Assembly (NCBI GenBank): GCA_937124965.1 | Contig: CAKZLB010000017.1 | Coordinates: forward strand, 178,501-242,500 | Source: an uncultured Bacteroidota bacterium | Lineage (GTDB): Bacteria > Bacteroidota > Bacteroidia > NS11-12g > UBA9320 | Direction of reading: 5' to 3' | DNA length: 64,000 bases | Shown: piece after piece, positions 47,924 to 56,172 of the stretch | Layout of the letters: the number at the start of each line of letters is the position of its first letter | Position numbering within the stretch: position 1 is the stretch's first letter | Program-made: the position numbers and the translations under genes | Notes under the pieces: generated by a model | Database searches by the model: none | Told to the model about the DNA's origin: nothing | The model's input: the letters and a program-made list of their open reading frames with translations, nothing else

Positions 47924-49318
47924 GTGAAAAATAAGTACATCGATTTAGTTGAACAAACGTTTGATTTTCCTCAAGAGGAGTTTCACCTTGACGAAAATGG
48001 CCATTTAGAGTTTCACGATATTCCTTTAATGGATTTGGTAAAACAATATGGAACACCATTAAAGTTTTCTTTTTTGCCTAAGATTTCAAGAAATATTAAA
48101 AAAGCAAAAAAGTGGTTTAACGTGGCTATGGCGAAGGTCGATTATAAAGGAACTTATAATTATTGCTATTGTACCAAAAGTTCTCACTTCCGATTTGTAA
48201 TGGAGGAAGCGCTTAAAAATGATATTCATATTGAGACTTCATCAGCGTTTGATCTAGAAATAGTTAGAACACTTCATGCGGAAGGTAAGATATCCAAACA
48301 GCAATTTGTTGTATGCAATGGCTATAAAACAGATGGCTATTTAACTCGAATTGGTGAGCTAATTAATGACGGCTTTGACAATTGTCATGCGGTACTAGAT
48401 AATAGTGAAGAGCTTCATAAGTTAAAGAAGTTAGTAGACAAGGACTTCAATATAGGCATCAGAATCGCATCTGAAGAGGAGCCTAAATTTGAATTCTACA
48501 CAAGTAGATTAGGGATAGGCTATAAGGATATTTTACCGTTTTATTTAAATCAGGTAAAGCCAATGAAAAATGCCAAACTAAAGATGTTGCATTTCTTCAT
48601 AAACACAGGAATCAATGATACTGCATATTACTGGAATGAGCTTCATAAATGCCTAAAAGTATACTGTCAACTAAAAAAACAGTGTCCCGATTTAAATTCG
48701 TTAAATATTGGAGGAGGATTTCCAATTAAACGATCGTTGACTTTTAACTACGATTACGAATATATGGCTGAGGAGATTATTGCTCAAATAAAGCTTGTCT
48801 GCACAGAGGAAGGCGTTCCAGAACCAAACATTTTTACAGAGTTCGGGTCGTTTACAGTTGGCGAAAGCGGCGGTACGATTTATAGCATCATTCACCAGAA
48901 AAAACAAAATGATCGGGAGCGGTGGAACATGATAGATGGAAGTTTTATGACGACCTTACCAGACGCATGGGCAATCAACCAACGATTTGTGATGTTACCA
49001 CTTAATCATTGGGATAAACAATATGAGAGAATTTTACTTGGTGGATTGACCTGCGATAGTGATGACTACTACAACTCTGAACAGCACGTTAATGCTATTT
49101 ATATTCCAGAATATGATTCTAAGGATCCACTCTATATTGGCTTTTTTAATACTGGCGCATATCAGGAATCTCTGAGCGGGTATGGAGGTATTCAGCATTG
49201 TTTAATTCCTTCACCAAAACATATTATCATCGATATCGACGAGAATGGAGAGCTTTTAACTCGAATTTACAGCAAAGAGCAAAGTCATAAAAGCATGCTT
49301 AAAATTTTAGGATATTAA
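47924..49318 (+). CDS. Arginine decarboxylase-type PLP enzyme (alanine racemase-like fold)
   Basis: 464 residues, shorter than E. coli SpeA (about 630) but typical of the Bacteroidota form. The PLP lysine is K85 in CYCTKSSHF; later SLNIGGGFPI (phosphate loop), TEFGSFTVGESGG, and the C-terminal catalytic part LLGGLTCDSDD, and YGGIQHCLIPSPKH. Reaction likely arginine to agmatine for polyamines; the substrate is by family, not by visible specificity. Starts at GTG 47924. Followed after 23 bases by a deoxyhypusine-synthase-like gene, so the two form a polyamine operon. Confidence 0.85.
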   Translation: MKNKYIDLVEQTFDFPQEEFHLDENGHLEFHDIPLMDLVKQYGTPLKFSFLPKISRNIKKAKKWFNVAMAKVDYKGTYNYCYCTKSSHFRFVMEEALKNDIHIETSSAFDLEIVRTLHAEGKISKQQFVVCNGYKTDGYLTRIGELINDGFDNCHAVLDNSEELHKLKKLVDKDFNIGIRIASEEEPKFEFYTSRLGIGYKDILPFYLNQVKPMKNAKLKMLHFFINTGINDTAYYWNELHKCLKVYCQLKKQCPDLNSLNIGGGFPIKRSLTFNYDYEYMAEEIIAQIKLVCTEEGVPEPNIFTEFGSFTVGESGGTIYSIIHQKKQNDRERWNMIDGSFMTTLPDAWAINQRFVMLPLNHWDKQYERILLGGLTCDSDDYYNSEQHVNAIYIPEYDSKDPLYIGFFNTGAYQESLSGYGGIQHCLIPSPKHIIIDIDENGELLTRIYSKEQSHKSMLKILGY

Positions 49319-49341
49319 CAACACAACAGGTAGTATAAAAA

Positions 49342-50313
49342 ATGGACAATCAGATAACAGAATTCATCGAGAAGTATTTCCTTCATTTTAATGCAGCGTC
49401 ATTGGTAGATGCTGCAGATGGTTACATAAAACACTTGGACGAAGGTGGGAAAATGATGATTACCTTGGCTGGTGCTATGAGTACGGCAGAAATGGGGAAA
49501 ATATTAGCAGAAATGATACGTCAAGATAAGGTGTCGATTATTTCGTGTACAGGAGCCAATCTTGAGGAAGATATTATGAACTTGGTTGCTCATTCGCATT
49601 ACAAAAGGGTTCCGAATTACCGCGATTTAACGGCTAAAGATGAATGGGATTTACTTGAGAAAGGTTTAAACCGAGTTACTGATACCTGCATTCCAGAAGA
49701 AGAAGCCTTTCGACGGCTCCAGGATAAAATATTTAAACAATGGAAAAAGGCCGATGAATCGGGTAACCGATTTTTACCTCACGAATACATGTACCAAATG
49801 CTGCTAAGTGGCGATTTGGAGGAGTTTTACGAAATTGATCCTAAGGACAGTTGGATGTTGGCTGCTGCAGAGAAGAATTTACCAATCATTGTTCCTGGTT
49901 GGGAAGACAGTACCATGGGCAACATCTTCACAAGTTATTGCATCAAGAATGAATTGAAGACATCAACCATGAAGTCTGGTATTGAATATATGATTTATCT
50001 AACTGAGTGGTATCGAGCAAATTCTAGTGGTAAAGGAGTTGGTTTTTTCCAAATAGGAGGAGGTATTGCAGGTGACTTTCCTATATGCGTTGTGCCTATG
50101 ATGTACCAAGACTTAGGGTGGGAAGAAGTTCCGTTTTGGAGTTATTTCTGCCAAATTTCTGATTCAACTACAAGCTATGGTTCTTATTCTGGTGCAGTAC
50201 CCAACGAAAAAATCACTTGGGGAAAACTGGATATTGATACTCCGAAATTCATTATAGAGTCTGACGCCACAATTGTTGCTCCTTTGGTTTTTGCCAAGAT
50301 ACTTGGGTGGTAA
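49342..50313 (+). CDS. Deoxyhypusine synthase-like protein lacking the catalytic lysine
   Basis: 323 residues. Family features are present: GAMSTAEMGKILAEMIRQDKVSIISCTGANLEED, VPGWEDSTMGN and the C-terminal region ending PNEKITWGKLD, which corresponds to the PDEAVSWGK of deoxyhypusine synthases. In eukaryotic enzymes GGGxxKHH carries the lysine that forms the enzyme-imine; here the aligned segment is GGGIAGDF (239-246), with Gly244 at that place. So the reaction, if any, must differ from the classical route. In bacteria such homologs act on polyamines (for example homospermidine-type reactions); the product here is unknown. It follows the arginine decarboxylase by 23 bases. Confidence 0.8.
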   Translation: MDNQITEFIEKYFLHFNAASLVDAADGYIKHLDEGGKMMITLAGAMSTAEMGKILAEMIRQDKVSIISCTGANLEEDIMNLVAHSHYKRVPNYRDLTAKDEWDLLEKGLNRVTDTCIPEEEAFRRLQDKIFKQWKKADESGNRFLPHEYMYQMLLSGDLEEFYEIDPKDSWMLAAAEKNLPIIVPGWEDSTMGNIFTSYCIKNELKTSTMKSGIEYMIYLTEWYRANSSGKGVGFFQIGGGIAGDFPICVVPMMYQDLGWEEVPFWSYFCQISDSTTSYGSYSGAVPNEKITWGKLDIDTPKFIIESDATIVAPLVFAKILGW

Positions 50314-50314
50314 T

Positions 50315-51709
50315 CTATTTTCGGCGGTAAATTCTAACTTCTGAAGTGCGATTACGTTGTGTTGCTTTTGTAACATGAAGTAAATCGTAAGAATCGGAGG
50401 TGAAAGTATTTTGAGAAACTCCTTTGTCGGAGAAACTAAAATAGTCATCCCAAAAAACAATACTCCCAGAAGGTAGTGAATTATTTGTAACAGCATCCAG
50501 AAGCATAACTTCCTTGGTGTCGTCAATATCAACATCTAAAATTTCAGCAAAATAGTAATTGCCAAAACTTACAACTGATTGGTTTGTGTGATTTTCGTTA
50601 TACCATGAAACTGCTTTCTGAGCCACAAGTTGACTGCTATCTAGTTGAAAATCATAAGGAATCGAAAAACCTGCTTTGTTGCCAGAGAAGGGGAAAAGTA
50701 CAACAACGGCAGCAAGCGAATTAGTTACAATCGTTCGTAGCCTTTTTGAATGGATTGATTCGTTAATCAATTGTAAACCATTAAATGCTAAAAGTATCAT
50801 ACTTGGGAAAACTGCTAGCAAAACTCGTTTTAACCCAAATGAGTGAAACCATCCTTTGTACCAAAATATAGAATGAGCGACAAGAATTGCTAAAAACATT
50901 CCGACTACAAAGTAGTGATACGTTGATAGTTTAAATCTAGACGAAATTATTTCTTTTAAGTTTTTGAACAGACCAACTACCATTAAACCAACAACTGGCC
51001 ATCCCATGATATATGGTAATTGATTTACAAAATGGAACAAATCGCCACTGCCATATTTTGATTCTATACCGCTGTATGGGTTCTGATGAAACATCCACAG
51101 AAAGTCACTGTAATAAAACAAACCAATTATACCGTAAATAATAGTTCCAACTGCAACCAACGGAATTAGCTTATATCGTCGTTGAAAAACGAGTATGCAG
51201 AGTACTACTAGCAACATAATCCAACCTTCTGATCGTATAAATGGTAAAAATGAAAGAAGTGTTAAGCTGGCAACAAAGTGTGATTTGAGATACAATAAGG
51301 TTCCCCAAATCAATACTAAAGCTATAAGCGGTTCGGTTAATCCAGAACTTTGAACGAGAAATACATGCGGCGAAAACAGTGCCAATACCCACACAAGTTT
51401 TGCGTTTCGATATTTAAAGTGATTAAGAACTTTTTCTGAAAAGTAAATTGACAATAGAACACAAATAGTGTTAAAGAATTTCATCCCAATAAAACCAAAC
51501 TGAGCAAAAGTTGAGCTTACCAAAACGAAAATAGGCTTAGCCCAATGATCCATGAAGTATCTCGGGTGCTCAAAACTTTGTTTCGCCTGTAAATAATGCA
51601 GAATACTATCTCCTGAATCATATGTGCTCTGGTTCAAATAAACAAAAATGCAATTCGCTAGAATTAGCAACAAGATCCCATATCGTTCCAGGACGGATTT
51701 AACTGTCAT
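50315..51709 (-). CDS. Multi-pass GT-C-like glycosyltransferase-type membrane protein
   Basis: 464 residues with about ten to eleven membrane helices. The first loop YDSGDSILHYLQAKQSFEHPRYFMDHWAKP has the acidic pair and position of the GT-C catalytic loop. A soluble C-terminal tail of about 100 residues (VSFGNYYFAEILDVDIDD) is on the outer side. GT-C enzymes use polyprenyl-phosphate sugars, in keeping with the DPM-type synthase at 26850, but no direct link is shown. The stop lies one base after the converging DHS-like gene. Confidence 0.7.
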   Translation of the reverse strand: MTVKSVLERYGILLLILANCIFVYLNQSTYDSGDSILHYLQAKQSFEHPRYFMDHWAKPIFVLVSSTFAQFGFIGMKFFNTICVLLSIYFSEKVLNHFKYRNAKLVWVLALFSPHVFLVQSSGLTEPLIALVLIWGTLLYLKSHFVASLTLLSFLPFIRSEGWIMLLVVLCILVFQRRYKLIPLVAVGTIIYGIIGLFYYSDFLWMFHQNPYSGIESKYGSGDLFHFVNQLPYIMGWPVVGLMVVGLFKNLKEIISSRFKLSTYHYFVVGMFLAILVAHSIFWYKGWFHSFGLKRVLLAVFPSMILLAFNGLQLINESIHSKRLRTIVTNSLAAVVVLFPFSGNKAGFSIPYDFQLDSSQLVAQKAVSWYNENHTNQSVVSFGNYYFAEILDVDIDDTKEVMLLDAVTNNSLPSGSIVFWDDYFSFSDKGVSQNTFTSDSYDLLHVTKATQRNRTSEVRIYRRK

Positions 51710-52053
51710 CGTTTGTTAACGTAAGATTTCTTCAAAGAAAACCATCATTTCGGTAGCCACAAACATTAATAATCTGTGTTTGATTCTTCTGTAGAGGTTT
51801 TGAAGTTCATAAAACTCAATAAGCAAGGAGGTTTTGTGAAGACTTAAGGAGCTAAATCAATTAATGCCAGCGAAGTATATTAGATTTTTTAAAATAACAT
51901 GAACTTTTGTCTAACGTTCTAAACCATAAATAATGATCGAACTCAGGTTAATACGTCAGTCGGGTGATAAAATGGAAACAAAAACAAGAGGAAAAACTAA
52001 AGAATTAACGAATTAATCAAATCTTTGCAAGAACAGTTAGTAATAGTTTCACA
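51710..52053. other. Intergenic stretch before yebC
   Basis: About 340 bases between divergent genes. Apart from the MITE-like copy at 51771-51949 no gene or clear promoter box is seen. The 100 bases right of the element presumably hold the yebC promoter. Confidence 0.5.
51771..51949. mobile_element. MITE-like element, shortened copy 2
   Basis: The right end ATCGAACTCAGGTT (51936-51949) matches the copy at 12736-13173 exactly, and the left end (51771-51804) matches its other terminus at about 28 of 34 positions. Internal segments such as GAAGTATATT and GGTTTTGTGAAG are shared in the opposite orientation relative to copy 1. 179 bp against 438, so internally deleted. No gene inside. It lies between the GT-C-like gene and yebC. 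Confidence 0.68.
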
Positions 52054-52767
52054 ATGGGAAGAGCATTTGAATTTAGAAAAGGAAGGAAATTAAAGCGTTG
52101 GGGGAAGATGGCGGTCACTTTTACCCGAATTGGGAAAGAGATAGCCATGGCTGTTAAAGAGGGTGGACCCGATCCAAGCAACAATTCTCGACTACGAATG
52201 GCGATACAAAATGCCAAGTCGGAAAACATGCCTAAGGATAGGGTGGAGGCTGCAATTAAACGAGCCTCAGACAAAGATAGTAGTCATTACGACGAAGTTT
52301 TGTATGAAGGGAAAGGACCTTATGGTGTTGGCTTGATGATTGAAACGGCGACTGACAACATAAATAGAACTGTTGCAGACGTGCGAGCTGTTTTTAGAAA
52401 AAATGGAGGCGAGCTTGGAACTAGTGGTTCTCAAGAGTTTGGATTTGAGCGTAAGTGTATCTTTAAGATTGAACTTGGTGGAAGAGATATTGAGGAGGTA
52501 GAGCTTGAGCTAATAGATTTTGGATGTGAAGAAATTGAGCAAGTTGAAGACGAAACACTGGTAACGACTGAGTTTACAGATTTTGGGAATATGCAAAAAG
52601 GGCTTGAAACTATGGGTATTGAGATCGTATCTGTAGATAAAGAAAGAATACCACTAAACGTCGTTGAACTAAATTCAGAACAAAAAGAGGAAGTAAATAC
52701 ATTAGTTGAGAAGCTAGAGGAAGTTGAAGACGTTCAAAACGTATTCCACAATGCAAATTTGGACTAG
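52054..52767 (+). CDS. YebC/PmpR-family regulatory protein
   Basis: 237 residues. N-terminal MGRAFEFRKGRKLKRWGKMAVTFTRIGKEIAMAVKEGGPDPSNNSRLR, the usual opening, then NAKSENMPKDRVEAAIKRASD and the acidic C-terminal domains (GGELGTSGSQEFGFERKCIF, PLNVVELNSEQKEEV). YebC proteins bind DNA and, as shown for some members, act on the ribosome at proline-rich stalls; which role applies here is not visible. Complete. Its stop overlaps the converging transglutaminase-like gene by four bases. Confidence 0.95.
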   Translation: MGRAFEFRKGRKLKRWGKMAVTFTRIGKEIAMAVKEGGPDPSNNSRLRMAIQNAKSENMPKDRVEAAIKRASDKDSSHYDEVLYEGKGPYGVGLMIETATDNINRTVADVRAVFRKNGGELGTSGSQEFGFERKCIFKIELGGRDIEEVELELIDFGCEEIEQVEDETLVTTEFTDFGNMQKGLETMGIEIVSVDKERIPLNVVELNSEQKEEVNTLVEKLEEVEDVQNVFHNANLD

Positions 52768-53672
52768 TCTTGATTTTTCGTTAGTTCTGCTAATAACTTC
52801 TTTACGATTTCACTTTTCTCTGGTTGTTGCGCCTTTTCGTAGCTAAACAGCATATTTCGCAAAACACGTTTTACAATTTCAACATTCGAACAGGTATTAA
52901 AATATTCGGGTTTTGGTTCTACGTGCAACTGCTTAAGAAACGACCGAATACTATCGCCATTCAGTATTAAGCCTTCTGTAAAGGGATTTATGTAAAACAT
53001 TACTTCGTCGCTATCGTGCTCTGGTAATGAACTCTCTTCATTAAAACTTTTTAGAATTTCTATACCATCTATACTTTTATACCCTAAAACAAAATGCTGC
53101 GGGAGGTTAACCCCATACACAGGGATGTTAAGCCGTTGAGCTACTAGGGAGTAAATAATACCTAAAGAAACTGGATTTCCTTTTTTTGTTTCCAAAACCT
53201 TACTGATAAAGGAATTGTCAATGTCATGGTAATTCTCGGCGTTTCCTTTGAACTTATGAACCTTGAAGAAGATATAGTTCATTATTTTTATTTGCTCGAA
53301 AGATGTTAGATCATAGTTAAATTCGAGCCAAGCGTCTAAGCGTATTTTATCTAGCTGATTATGAATAGATTGGCTGTCAGTCAGCGGATATTCAATTTTC
53401 TCTAAAATCAACAAACCTTTTAAGAGGTCTTCGCTATCATGACGTTGCCAAAAAACGATATCACGAATTACTTCTGTTTTTTTTAGCTCACGAATAATGT
53501 TATTAATCCGCTCGAGTCTTAAAACTTCAGGTTCACTAAGTCGAGCTTCCTCTAGGAAAGGAATAGCATCATATCCAAAGGATAAAATTTCAGACTCAAT
53601 TTGTTCAACAACTTCTTCGTCCGAGTCGTCCAGTAAGTATATGAGGCTAGCGAGTTCCTTTTTATTGATCAT
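52764..53672 (-). CDS. SirB1/transglutaminase-like family protein
   Basis: 302 residues. The C-terminal half has KKGNPVSLGIIYSLVAQRLNIPVYGVNLPQHFVLGY, the conserved core of the SirB1-type transglutaminase-like fold (with H in LPQHF). The usual catalytic cysteine of true transglutaminases is not obvious, as in other SirB1 proteins, so enzymatic activity is doubtful. The N-terminal 100 residues are helical and acidic. Ends seven bases before the topA stop region; topA follows upstream on the same strand, possibly one operon. Confidence 0.85.
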   Translation of the reverse strand: MINKKELASLIYLLDDSDEEVVEQIESEILSFGYDAIPFLEEARLSEPEVLRLERINNIIRELKKTEVIRDIVFWQRHDSEDLLKGLLILEKIEYPLTDSQSIHNQLDKIRLDAWLEFNYDLTSFEQIKIMNYIFFKVHKFKGNAENYHDIDNSFISKVLETKKGNPVSLGIIYSLVAQRLNIPVYGVNLPQHFVLGYKSIDGIEILKSFNEESSLPEHDSDEVMFYINPFTEGLILNGDSIRSFLKQLHVEPKPEYFNTCSNVEIVKRVLRNMLFSYEKAQQPEKSEIVKKLLAELTKNQD

Positions 53673-53679
53673 AAATCAC

Positions 53680-56154
53680 CTACTTTTTCTTTTTAGCTCT
53701 GGACTTGGGCTTTGGTGATTTTTCCTCAATCATTTTTTTAACTGCATCTAGAGTTAGAGATTCAACATCAAAGGTTTTCGGAAGTTCAATTTTAAACTTC
53801 CCTTTTACAATATTAAACCTACCCCAGCGAGCTTTTTGTACCGAGATACCTTCATCATCCCAACGATGAATATATTTTTCGATTTCTTTTTTCTTCTTTA
53901 ACTCAATCAGTTCTTTGATATCTCCAGGAGTCAAATTATCAAAGTCATACTTTTTGTTGACGTTGATAAACATATCATTCCACTTAATAAATGGACCAAA
54001 TCTTCCAGTTCCTTTTTGAACGGGTAATCCTTCGTATTCGGCAATTGGAGCATCCGCTTTTAATTTTTCTTCAATTAACTCGATTGCTCTAGTTAAATCA
54101 ACGGAGTCAATTTCTTCTGATTTTGGAATCGATACAAACTTATCATCGAACTTTACATATGGCCCGAATCGACCAAGGGCAACGGTAATCTCTTGATCTT
54201 TATATGTCCCGACATTTTTAGGATATTTAAATAGTTCAAGAGCCTCATCCAACTCTATCTTATCCAGGTTTTGACCTGCCTGTAAGCTTGCAAACTTTGG
54301 TTTCTCTTCGTCTTCTAAAATACCTATTTGTACCATCGGGCCAAATTTGCCTAAACGAACACTCACTTGTTTGCCAGTTTCTGGATCTGTACCTAATATT
54401 CGTTCTCCACTCGCTCGATCTGCAGTTTCCATTGCAACATCCACAGTCTTATTAAATGGATTGTAGAAATTGTCAATCATCGTTGACCATTCCTTTAATC
54501 CATTTGCAATTTCATCAAACTCCTTCTCAACATTAGCAGTGAAGTTGTAGTCCATGATATGATCAAAATGTTGTACTAGAAAATCAGTTACAACTTTTCC
54601 AATATCACTAGGAACCATTTTATTCTTATCACTTCCAGTTGTTTCGGTTTTGTCCAGAACCTTTACTTCGTTTTTGCTTAATTGCAAAACTTTATACTCT
54701 CGAACATATCCTTCGCTAGTGCCTTTCTCAACATACCCACGTTTTTGAATCGTTGAGATTGTAGGTGCATACGTACTTGGTCTTCCAATACCTAATTCTT
54801 CTAGTTTACGTACAAGACTTGCTTCTGTATATCGAGCAGGAGGTCTTGCAAAACGCTGAGTTGCTGTAATAAGTGAACAAGCAGGCTCATCTCCCACAGC
54901 TAATGGTGGCAATAGACCAGCAGTTTCTTGTTCGTCGTCGTCAGTTCCTTCAAGATATACTTTTAAGAAACCTTCAAATTTTAATACTTCCCCAGTTGCA
55001 GTGAAAATACCGTTGTTCTGGTTATTTTTAATTTTAACAATCGTTTTTTCAAGTTTTGCATCGCTCATTTGAGAAGCGATAGCTCGTTTCCAAATCAACT
55101 GATAAAGTCGTTCTTCATCGTAATTGTTTCCAGCGTTAGCCTTATTGAAGTACGTCGGGCGAATTGCCTCGTGAGCTTCCTGAGCACTACTACTTTTCGT
55201 AGTATATTTTCGGGTATGTGAATACTCTGGTCCATATTCTTTTTCAATTTCAGCTTTTGCGGCCGAAACAGCAAGATCAGAAAGGTTCACACTATCGGTT
55301 CTCATGTATGTAATGTGTCCGTTCTCGTATAAACGCTGAGCTAACGACATTGTTCGAGAAACTGAGTAGCCTAGTTTTCTGCTTGCTTCTTGTTGCAGCG
55401 TACTCGTGGTAAACGGTGCAGAAGGTTTCTTTGTTCCGGGCTTCACATCAACCGAATCTATTTTGAACAATGCATTTTTACAGGATTCAAGAAAATCTAG
55501 TGCTTCTTTTTCAGTCTTGAAGGTTTGATTGGAGTCTGCTGTAAACTTCTTTCCAGATTGCAAAAAGCTTCCAACAACTTTAAAGGTGCTGGAACTATTA
55601 AACTTCTCGATTTCACGTTCACGTTCTACAACCAACCGAACAGCTACACTTTGAACTCGACCAGCTGATAACGATGGTTTTACCTTTTTCCATAAAACTG
55701 GTGACAGTTTAAAACCAACCAATCGGTCTAGAATCCTGCGCGCTTGTTGTGCATCGACTAGATGCTCGTCAATTTGTCTAGGATTTTCTATAGCAGCTAA
55801 AATGGCTGGTTTGGTAATTTCGTGAAACACAATTCTTTTTGTGTTTGCCTTAGTTAATCCAAGCACTTCGGATAAATGCCAGCTAATCGCTTCCCCCTCT
55901 CGATCCTCATCCGATGCTAGCCAAATTATATCAGATTTTTTTGCAAGTTTTTTAAGGTCATTAACAACGTTTTTCTTATCTGCAGGTACTTCATAATGAG
56001 GAGTGTACCCAGAATCTACATCAATGGCTTTGTCGCCTTTCACCAGATCTCGAATATGACCGAAACACGATTTTACAGTAAAATCGGAACCGAGGAATTT
56101 TTCGATTGTTTTTGCTTTTGCTGGTGACTCGACGATAACAAGATTTTTAGCCAT
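53680..56154 (-). CDS. topA: DNA topoisomerase I
   Basis: 824 residues. Relaxes negative supercoils through a 5'-phosphotyrosyl intermediate. The Toprim domain (NLVIVESPAKAKTIEKFLG) is at the N-terminus with DEDREGEAI. The active-site tyrosine is about Y283 in ITYMRTDSVNLSD. The C-terminus holds several topoisomerase repeats of the FGPFIKWND and FGPMVQIG kind instead of four-cysteine zinc ribbons, then a lysine-rich tail (PKPKSRAKKKK). Complete and of normal length. Confidence 0.97.
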   Translation of the reverse strand: MAKNLVIVESPAKAKTIEKFLGSDFTVKSCFGHIRDLVKGDKAIDVDSGYTPHYEVPADKKNVVNDLKKLAKKSDIIWLASDEDREGEAISWHLSEVLGLTKANTKRIVFHEITKPAILAAIENPRQIDEHLVDAQQARRILDRLVGFKLSPVLWKKVKPSLSAGRVQSVAVRLVVEREREIEKFNSSSTFKVVGSFLQSGKKFTADSNQTFKTEKEALDFLESCKNALFKIDSVDVKPGTKKPSAPFTTSTLQQEASRKLGYSVSRTMSLAQRLYENGHITYMRTDSVNLSDLAVSAAKAEIEKEYGPEYSHTRKYTTKSSSAQEAHEAIRPTYFNKANAGNNYDEERLYQLIWKRAIASQMSDAKLEKTIVKIKNNQNNGIFTATGEVLKFEGFLKVYLEGTDDDEQETAGLLPPLAVGDEPACSLITATQRFARPPARYTEASLVRKLEELGIGRPSTYAPTISTIQKRGYVEKGTSEGYVREYKVLQLSKNEVKVLDKTETTGSDKNKMVPSDIGKVVTDFLVQHFDHIMDYNFTANVEKEFDEIANGLKEWSTMIDNFYNPFNKTVDVAMETADRASGERILGTDPETGKQVSVRLGKFGPMVQIGILEDEEKPKFASLQAGQNLDKIELDEALELFKYPKNVGTYKDQEITVALGRFGPYVKFDDKFVSIPKSEEIDSVDLTRAIELIEEKLKADAPIAEYEGLPVQKGTGRFGPFIKWNDMFINVNKKYDFDNLTPGDIKELIELKKKKEIEKYIHRWDDEGISVQKARWGRFNIVKGKFKIELPKTFDVESLTLDAVKKMIEEKSPKPKSRAKKKK

Positions 56155-56172
56155 TACGCAGTGTTCTTTATA

